Source: Bosea sp. (in: a-proteobacteria)
Lineage (GTDB): Bacteria > Pseudomonadota > Alphaproteobacteria > Rhizobiales > Beijerinckiaceae
Direction of reading: 5' to 3'
Length of the DNA: 64,000 bases
NCBI GenBank assembly: GCA_023910605.1
Contig: JAAVVV010000001.1
Span: 1,664,698 to 1,728,697, forward strand
Under the pieces are notes generated by a model, which saw only the letters and a program-made list of their open reading frames with translations, ran no database searches and was not told the origin of the DNA. This document shows, piece after piece, positions 59,405-64,000 of the stretch. How positions within the stretch are numbered: position 1 is the stretch's first letter; each line of letters begins with the position of its first letter. Position numbers and translations under genes: made by a program.

Positions 59405-59456
59405 GCGGGCAGGGGTGGGTGATCGCAGCCCGTCCACCGGCAGGGCGGCCCCAACG

Positions 59457-59483
59457 AAAAAGGCCGGCGTGGCGCCGGCCTTT
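59457..59483. terminator. Hairpin after the HerA-type gene
   Basis: AAAGGCCGGC / GCCGGCCTTT arms around GTG lie between the convergent ATPase and L,D-transpeptidase genes and could end transcription in both directions. The A/T runs are short. Confidence 0.7.
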
Positions 59484-59509
59484 CCGCATCCGGCGATGCT
59501 AGCGACATC

Positions 59510-60085
59510 TCAGCGCAGCACGACGACCCGGGCGCCGACGCGGACGCGCTCGTAAAGGTCGATCACGTCCTCGTTGATCATGCGGATGCATCCCGAGGAG
59601 ACGGCCTGGCCGATGGTCTCGGGCTCGTTCGAGCCATGGATGCGATACAGCGAAGAGCCGAGATAAAGCGCGCGTGCGCCCATCGGATTCTCAGGACCGC
59701 CGGGCATGAAGCGCGGCAGGTCGGGCCGGCGCCTGAGCATCTGCGCGGGCGGCGTCCAGCTGGGCCATTCCGCCTTGCGTGTCACGGGCTTGGTCCCGGA
59801 CCACTCGAAGCCGGGACGCCCCACGCCCACGCCGTAGCGCACGGCCTGCGTGCTCGACAGGATGAAGTAGAGGCGCCGTTCGCGCGTGTCGACCAGCACT
59901 GTGCCGGGCGCATAGCGCGAATTATACGTGACGGTTTCACGCGGGATAGCGGTCGCCTGCGGCCTGAACTCCTCCTGCACGCTCAGCAGCGGCTGACGGG
60001 TCAGCGGATCGATCTCTGCGATGGCCGGCGCGGCGAAGCCTACGCTCAGGGCGATCGCGGCGAACGCGGAAGCGAAACGTCGCAT
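59510..60085 (-). CDS. L,D-transpeptidase (YkuD family)
   Basis: This 191-aa exported enzyme crosslinks peptidoglycan or attaches proteins to it. A signal peptide covers about residues 1-23. The catalytic motif HGSNEPETIGQAVSSGCIRM (with the nucleophilic Cys) is at about residues 155-174. The start MRRFASAFAAIALSVG at 60085 is a clear signal sequence. Confidence 0.94.
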   Translation of the reverse strand: MRRFASAFAAIALSVGFAAPAIAEIDPLTRQPLLSVQEEFRPQATAIPRETVTYNSRYAPGTVLVDTRERRLYFILSSTQAVRYGVGVGRPGFEWSGTKPVTRKAEWPSWTPPAQMLRRRPDLPRFMPGGPENPMGARALYLGSSLYRIHGSNEPETIGQAVSSGCIRMINEDVIDLYERVRVGARVVVLR

Positions 60086-60323
60086 GATAACCTCGGTGTG
60101 ATGAATGGATTGGCTTGATTACGCCATGGCCCAAGCCAATGTCTGATTTCCAGCCTCAACGCAATTGGGGCGGGCCGCGTCTCACGAATGTGTTTGCAGG
60201 CGGAAAAACAGCGTTGCACATTGGCCACAGGTAGATTGACGGAGGCATCTCCGATTTGGTTCACGCAGCAAAGCCGCCGCGCTTGACGCGCCCCCGGCTT
60301 GCGCTTATCCAACCGCCCGGATC

Positions 60324-60398
60324 GGGCGCGTAGCTCAGCGGCAGAGCACTCCCTTCACACGGGAGGGGTCACAGGTTCAATCCCTGTCGCGCCCACCA
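60324..60398 (+). tRNA. tRNA-Val (anticodon CAC)
   Basis: The acceptor GGGCGCG pairs with CGCGCCC at 60388-60394; D-arm GCTC/GAGC is present; the anticodon stem CTCCC/GGGAG encloses loop TTCACAC, giving anticodon CAC; the T-arm is ACAGG-TTCAATC-CCTGT. The CCA end (60396-60398) is encoded. Confidence 0.97.
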
Positions 60399-60443
60399 TT
60401 TCCCCCATATGGCGCCGCATCGGCGGCCAGGCGCTCCCGTCCA

Positions 60444-61295
60444 TCAGAGACGGATAAAGGGCACGCCCGCGACGGCCTGGCCGAAGGCGAGGCCTGTTAT
60501 GGCGGTCACCAGAACGGCGCTAGCCCATATCGCCATCTGCTCACGTCCAGGAAAGACCTGCGCAGCGAGCCAGCCCGTGATCGGCAGCATCTGCATGGCG
60601 TGCAGCCCGAAGAAATGGGCGACGCGCAGATCGCCGCCGACCAGCGACCAGCCGAACGGCCACAACCCGGCCTGACCCGGCATCGGCCCCACCCAGTGGG
60701 CGGGCTGCACGGACATGTAGATGCCCGACAGGCCTCCAAGGACGCCGCCGAGCATCAAGCCGAGTCCGGCTGCCAGGGCGATGGGGTCGCGCTTGCGCCC
60801 ATGACGCACGATCAGCACGCCGATGATGGCGGCCCCCAGGGCCATGATCACGGCGCCGCCCCCCATGAGCAGATACATCATCGCGGCCCACGGTGCGGAA
60901 ACGTTGTAGTGCGACGCGGCGCCACGCGAGGCCTGGACCGTGATGTAGATGGCTTCGAACAGCGCTGCAGCCACCAGCGCCCAGACCACCGTTCGGACCA
61001 GCCAGCGGTCCCGCACGGACGGGGGCAGCAGCAGCAATGCCAGAGCCACCGTCGCCAGATGAACCGCGATGGACAGCTGGAACTTGAGCGGCTTGATCCA
61101 GATGTTGACTCCGTTGAGTTCGCGCGGGTCGATCAGCCCCGCCAGCGTGGTGGGGATCATCGCCAGCAGCATCAACATGGCGGTGATGCCAAGCGGAGCG
61201 GAACCGCGATGCGCTGCGGTGAGCAGCTCATGCCAGCGCTGGCCGCGAGCAAGGGGAAGGGCTGCCGCGATCATGTCACGATGCGCTCCCGACAT
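60444..61295 (-). CDS. Multi-pass membrane protein of unknown function
   Basis: This 283-aa protein has about seven or eight hydrophobic segments. Recognisable features are a conserved-looking VNIWIKPLKFQLSIAVHLA segment (about residues 55-73) and FFGLHAMQMLPITGW near residue 235. I do not recognise a named family. The ATG at 61295 (MSGAHRDMIA) overlaps the preceding DUF4281 gene by 20 bp, so both are in one operon controlled by the promoter with the TetR-type operators. A lipid or carotenoid context is suggested only by its neighbour. Confidence 0.75.
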   Translation of the reverse strand: MSGAHRDMIAAALPLARGQRWHELLTAAHRGSAPLGITAMLMLLAMIPTTLAGLIDPRELNGVNIWIKPLKFQLSIAVHLATVALALLLLPPSVRDRWLVRTVVWALVAAALFEAIYITVQASRGAASHYNVSAPWAAMMYLLMGGGAVIMALGAAIIGVLIVRHGRKRDPIALAAGLGLMLGGVLGGLSGIYMSVQPAHWVGPMPGQAGLWPFGWSLVGGDLRVAHFFGLHAMQMLPITGWLAAQVFPGREQMAIWASAVLVTAITGLAFGQAVAGVPFIRL

Positions 61296-61752
61296 TGTTC
61301 GCGTGAGACCCGCCGCCGCGGCGCAGGCCGGAGTTCGGCAGCATGGCGAGGCGCATGGCCAGCCACAAGGCAAGGCCAAGCGGCCCGAACAGCAATGTGG
61401 CCGGCAGGAGCGGCAGCACCAGCCAGCGGGATACGCCATGGGCTTCGGCATCGCGCGCAATCCAGGCGCCAAGAAACAGGTCGAAAGCCAGATAGTGCAC
61501 CCAGCCCGCGAGCAGCATCCAGCGCGATCCGAAAAGGGCCGCAACCTCTGCAAGCGAGCCGAACCCGCCCTGTGCGGAAGACCAGTACGCTCCGATGATC
61601 GCCACATAGCCGACGGACAGCAGCCCGGGCACTGCAAGCCCGGCGATGACATCCCGTCCCATGCGCCAGCGCAGAAGGATGGAAGCGGTCAGCACCAGCC
61701 AGCCTGACATGGCCAGTATGCTGGCATGGCGGAACAGGTCGTCAGGCTGCAT
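61276..61752 (-). CDS. DUF4281 (ABA4-like) membrane protein
   Basis: This 158-aa membrane protein has about four helices and the family motif GWVHYLAFDLFLGAWIARDA (about residues 84-103), followed by LFGPLGLALWLAMR. The family is related to plant ABA4; in bacteria its role is unknown. It starts 12 bp from the first of three TetR-type operators, which probably control it. Confidence 0.85.
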   Translation of the reverse strand: MQPDDLFRHASILAMSGWLVLTASILLRWRMGRDVIAGLAVPGLLSVGYVAIIGAYWSSAQGGFGSLAEVAALFGSRWMLLAGWVHYLAFDLFLGAWIARDAEAHGVSRWLVLPLLPATLLFGPLGLALWLAMRLAMLPNSGLRRGGGSHANNVGSAS

Positions 61753-61763
61753 GGCGCGATCCT

Positions 61764-61784
61764 CATCTTGTCGGCGACAAGATG
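61764..61784. promoter_or_regulatory. TetR-type operator 1 (CATCTTGTC-N3-GACAAGATG)
   Basis: A perfect palindrome with 9-bp arms and a 3-base centre, 12 bp upstream of the DUF4281 start and in the 158-bp region shared with the divergent TetR gene. Confidence 0.85.
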
Positions 61785-61798
61785 CATGGCGCGATCCT

Positions 61799-61819
61799 CA
61801 TCTTGTCGGAGACAAGATG
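61799..61819. promoter_or_regulatory. TetR-type operator 2 (CATCTTGTC-N3-GACAAGATG)
   Basis: Identical arms to operator 1, starting 35 bp later; only the centre differs. The segment around it (GCGATCCTC) is duplicated too, so the operators arose by tandem duplication. Confidence 0.85.
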
Positions 61820-61831
61820 CAGGGCGCTTTC

Positions 61832-61852
61832 GTTCTTGTCAATGACAAGATG
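61832..61852. promoter_or_regulatory. TetR-type operator 3 (imperfect copy)
   Basis: GTTCTTGTC-N3-GACAAGATG, with a changed outer left arm, starts 33 bp after operator 2 and 59 bp before the TetR start. All three sites are on roughly the same helix face (about three turns apart). Confidence 0.75.
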
Positions 61853-61910
61853 GCCGTGAAGGCGCTAAGGAGGAGCCCGCCAGGCCGATGGCCGTACAGG
61901 AGACGAGACC

Positions 61911-62540
61911 ATGACGCAGCAACCGCAAAAGCCGGAGCGGTATCATCATGGCAATCTGCGGGTGTCACTGATCGGGGCCGGCCGCACGATTCTCGAGGAA
62001 GGCGGTCTCGGCGCCCTGAGTCTGCGGGCGGTGGCCCGGCGTGCGGGAGTCTCCCACGCAGCGCCGGCGCATCACTTCGCATCGCTTGGGCTGTTCCTGT
62101 CGGCCTGCGCCGCATCCGGCTTTGCCGAATTCTCCGAAGCCTTGCTGGCTGCGCGCGCTCGCGGGCACACTCCTGCGCTGGCCATGGCCGAGATGGGCCG
62201 GGCCTATCTCGCCTTTGCGAGGGCGCATCCGGCGCTCTTCCGGCTGATGTTCAACCATGACGCGATCGCGCAGCGGACGGCCGAACATGCCGAGGAGGGC
62301 GCAAGGGCTTACCAGATCCTGGTCGACGCCGTGCGTGCGCTGGATGAGCGCGTGGATGACGAGACGCTTGAGTTTCGCACCCTTGCAATCTGGTCCCTGG
62401 CGCATGGTCATGCCGATCTGATGCTGGAGCGGCAGGTCGGCGCGCGTTGCGATGCACCGGATCAGGTTCTGCCGATGGCTCAGCAGCAGGTGGCCCGCGC
62501 GCTGTTGGTGCTGATGCGCGGATTTGATGCCTCTTCATGA
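61911..62540 (+). CDS. TetR/AcrR-family regulator
   Basis: This 209-aa repressor has an N-terminal helix-turn-helix (LSLRAVARRAGVSHAAPAHHF, about residues 37-57) and a C-terminal domain of the WHG/TetR_C_13 type (FARAHPALFRLMFNHDAI). It is divergent from the DUF4281 operon, with three palindromic operators between. Autoregulation plus control of the membrane operon is the simplest reading. The inducer is unknown. Confidence 0.9.
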   Translation: MTQQPQKPERYHHGNLRVSLIGAGRTILEEGGLGALSLRAVARRAGVSHAAPAHHFASLGLFLSACAASGFAEFSEALLAARARGHTPALAMAEMGRAYLAFARAHPALFRLMFNHDAIAQRTAEHAEEGARAYQILVDAVRALDERVDDETLEFRTLAIWSLAHGHADLMLERQVGARCDAPDQVLPMAQQQVARALLVLMRGFDASS

Positions 62541-62543
62541 AAA

Positions 62544-62565
62544 CGCCCGGCCTGATGGCCGGGCG
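62544..62565 (-). terminator. Terminator between convergent TetR and PRC-barrel genes
   Basis: CGCCCGGCC / GGCCGGGCG arms around TGAT. Read on the minus strand the hairpin is followed by TTTT, so it serves the PRC-barrel gene best; it lies 4 bp after the TetR stop. Confidence 0.75.
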
Positions 62566-62607
62566 TGATCTGTCATTCGGGCACGGAAGTGCGGCCTGAA
62601 ATCTGGA

Positions 62608-63273
62608 TCAGGGACGCGGAGGCGTGGCGCTGGTGCCCGTGCCTGTGCTCGTGCCTGTGCCGCTGCCAGTGCCGGTCATGCCGGTCGAGCCGGTTGTACC
62701 GACCCTGCGCGTCCCTTCGGCGTCGAAGGCGGGAGCGCTTTCGAGGTCGGCGCGGGTCATGCCGCGCAGCACGATGCGGTCAGGGTGGAGCGTGCCATGC
62801 GCGGCCATGCCCGTGGTCCCCGTGACGCCGATCCCCGTGACGCCGGGCGTCGTGCCCGTCCCGGTCGCGCGGGTGCCCGTCGTCGCGGCGCTCTGGATTT
62901 CCAGCGCCTCGAACGGCACCGCGACATCCTTCTGGCCGATGCCGAGGAAGCCGCCGACGCCGACCACGACGGCCACGACGCGACCGTCGCGTCCGATCAG
63001 CAGGTCATTGATGTCGCCGATGTTCTCATTGTTCATGCCGTAGACATTCGTGCCGGTGAGGTCCGAGCCGAGCATCTGCCCCGGCTGCGGCGTGGCCACG
63101 GCCTGCATGGCGGCGCGTGCGCCCTGCTGGACGCCCCCGGTTGCGCCCATGGGCTGCTGGGTCTGCATATTGGTGTTCGGCTGCGTCGTCGGCGCGCCGG
63201 TCGTCTGGGCCGCGACGGGCGCGACAAGGGCAGCGCTCAGCAGCAACGCTGCAAAACTGACATGGGTTTTCAT
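62608..63273 (-). CDS. Exported PRC-barrel domain protein with Thr/Gly-rich tail
   Basis: This 221-aa protein has a signal peptide (about residues 1-22, ending VAPVAAQ), a PRC-barrel segment (MLGSDLTGTNVYGMNNENIG and DINDLLIGRDGRVVAVVVGV, then DVAVPFEALEI), and two low-complexity Thr/Gly stretches. The C-terminus is largely TG repeats. The ATG at 63273 has GGAGG 7 bp upstream. PRC-barrel proteins of this sort are common in Hyphomicrobiales, often stress-linked. Confidence 0.85.
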   Translation of the reverse strand: MKTHVSFAALLLSAALVAPVAAQTTGAPTTQPNTNMQTQQPMGATGGVQQGARAAMQAVATPQPGQMLGSDLTGTNVYGMNNENIGDINDLLIGRDGRVVAVVVGVGGFLGIGQKDVAVPFEALEIQSAATTGTRATGTGTTPGVTGIGVTGTTGMAAHGTLHPDRIVLRGMTRADLESAPAFDAEGTRRVGTTGSTGMTGTGSGTGTSTGTGTSATPPRP

Positions 63274-63450
63274 GGATGATCCTCCATTTGCGATTGAAAA
63301 GACTGAGTGCTGAATCAACGGGTTGGGAACGCGATGGTTCCGCTCGCGGATGCCTTGCCAGCCCTGTCAGCCCTGCCCTGCCGCGCTCCAGCCGCAAATG
63401 GACAGGCCCGTCGGAGCGGGCCGTTCCTGCATGACCTGAGAATGAGCCGA

Positions 63451-63678
63451 TCAGCCGCGCGAGATGGAGCCTGCCGCGCGCGCACTGGCGCCTTCGCCGG
63501 CCGTGGCGCCGGCGCCGCTGCCGGCATTGCCGATGCGGGCCGTGCCCTGCCGGGTGCTGCCGCTGCGCTTCCAGAGCCGGTAGATGACATAGCCAAGGCC
63601 GCCCAGAAGCAGCCTCGACCTGAGCCACGAGCCAAGGCCCCTGCGATTGTCGTGATCGTAGTGCTGTCCGTGATGCAT
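63451..63678 (-). CDS. Small His/Gly-rich hypothetical protein
   Basis: This 75-aa protein begins MHHGQHYDHDNRRGLGSW, has one possible hydrophobic segment (LLLGGLGYVIYRLW, about residues 24-37) and a Gly/Ala/Ser-rich tail. AGGAGG lies about 6 bp upstream of the ATG, which supports translation. No family is recognised; it may be a small membrane-associated protein. Confidence 0.6.
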   Translation of the reverse strand: MHHGQHYDHDNRRGLGSWLRSRLLLGGLGYVIYRLWKRSGSTRQGTARIGNAGSGAGATAGEGASARAAGSISRG

Positions 63679-63774
63679 CCGATCCTCCTGTATGGCGATT
63701 GCCCGAAAACAATCACCGCAGACAGCGATTGTTCCGCTGCTGCGACAGGGTGACAGAGGCCGTGCGGCGATGCC

Positions 63775-64000
63775 TCAGCCAGGCACGAGGCTCAGCCTCA
63801 AGCCGCCCAGTCGCGCGAAGGCGCGGGTCCGGCAGGTGAGGATGATGACCTGCTGCTGGCGGCCCGCGCGCGCCAGCGCATCGAACATGCGCTCGATACG
63901 GTCGTCGTCGGCAAAGACGAGCGCATCATCGAGCACGATCGGCACGCTCTGCCCGCGCTCGGCCAGCATGGAGCCCATGGCGAGGCGGGTCAGCACGGCG
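63775..64000 (-). CDS. YhaN-like AAA ATPase, C-terminal end (partial)
   Basis: The gene enters from the right edge. The visible 74 or so residues read LTRLAMGSMLAERGQSVPIVLDDALVFADDDRIERMF when pieced over Walker B (IVLDDAL) and end with QQQVIILTCRTRAFARLGG, the typical end of SbcC/RecN-like ATPases of the YhaN type that have long coiled coils. It would act in DNA repair or with a YhaO-type nuclease that should lie to the right. Confidence 0.75.
   Translation of the reverse strand, partial: AVLTRLAMGSMLAERGQSVPIVLDDALVFADDDRIERMFDALARAGRQQQVIILTCRTRAFARLGGLRLSLVPG

Overview
The window is about 64 kb of high-GC DNA from an alphaproteobacterium, most likely of the order Hyphomicrobiales (Rhizobiales). 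The evidence is a recA preceded by a GTTC-N7-GTTC SOS box, the icd / alaS / recA neighbourhood, a DUF2336 protein, a PleC/DivJ-like histidine kinase, Bug/TTT and TRAP transport genes, and intergenic palindromes of the GTCATTGCGAGGAGCGAAGC type. No genus can be named from the sequence alone.

Region 1 (1-14029) is the most interesting part. It has two divergent gene sets separated by two perfect copies of the palindrome GTCTTATATAAGAC. The left set is a sugar ABC transporter (running off the left edge) divergent from a tightly packed operon: PfkB kinase, LacD/YihT-type class I aldolase, fucose-isomerase-like protein and Gfo/Idh/MocA oxidoreductase. The right set is a GntR/UTRA regulator with a tripartite tricarboxylate transporter binding protein, divergent from suyA, suyB, a GNAT gene, a SuyZ/YeiH exporter, slcC and comC. 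The right set matches the known route from 3-sulfolactate to pyruvate plus sulfite. The left set has the kinase and aldolase classes of the sulfo-EMP pathway, so the whole block may be a sulfosugar (sulfoquinovose-like) mineralisation island controlled by one regulator.

Region 2 (14156-24880) has a DUF2336 protein and then purine catabolism: adenine deaminase divergent from xdhA, xdhB and xdhC, with a frameshifted GIY-YIG gene wedged between xdhA and xdhB. A polar-amino-acid-type ABC binding protein and two permeases follow, without an ATPase. Region 3 (24993-28430) holds an eroded HAD-like protein and a small lower-GC islet: a RelE/HigB-like toxin, an XRE antitoxin, a strong terminator, a tRNA-like 3' end, an XRE remnant and an 18-nt match to the 16S rRNA 3' end. 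Region 4 (28571-40476) is largely housekeeping: a beta-hydroxyacid dehydrogenase, an enoyl-CoA hydratase, trmJ, icd, alaS, recA, a uracil-DNA glycosylase family gene, an anchored nuclease, a histidine kinase and a cold-shock gene.

Region 5 (40664-52315) has ureD, a fused ureAB and ureC without ureEFG, a TRAP transporter whose binding protein is encoded convergently to its permeases, a short porin-motif protein, and an overlapping run of solA-like oxidase, EamA and Bcr/CflA genes. Region 6 (52316-53990) is a foreign patch: a very AT-rich block, an HD-domain gene and an IS1380-like transposase remnant. Region 7 (54134-64000) has a soluble chemoreceptor with a PilZ-like domain, moaA, a DUF971 protein, a HerA-type ATPase, an L,D-transpeptidase, tRNA-Val(CAC), a TetR gene with three tandem operators facing a DUF4281 membrane operon, a PRC-barrel protein and the C-terminus of a YhaN-like ATPase cut by the right edge.
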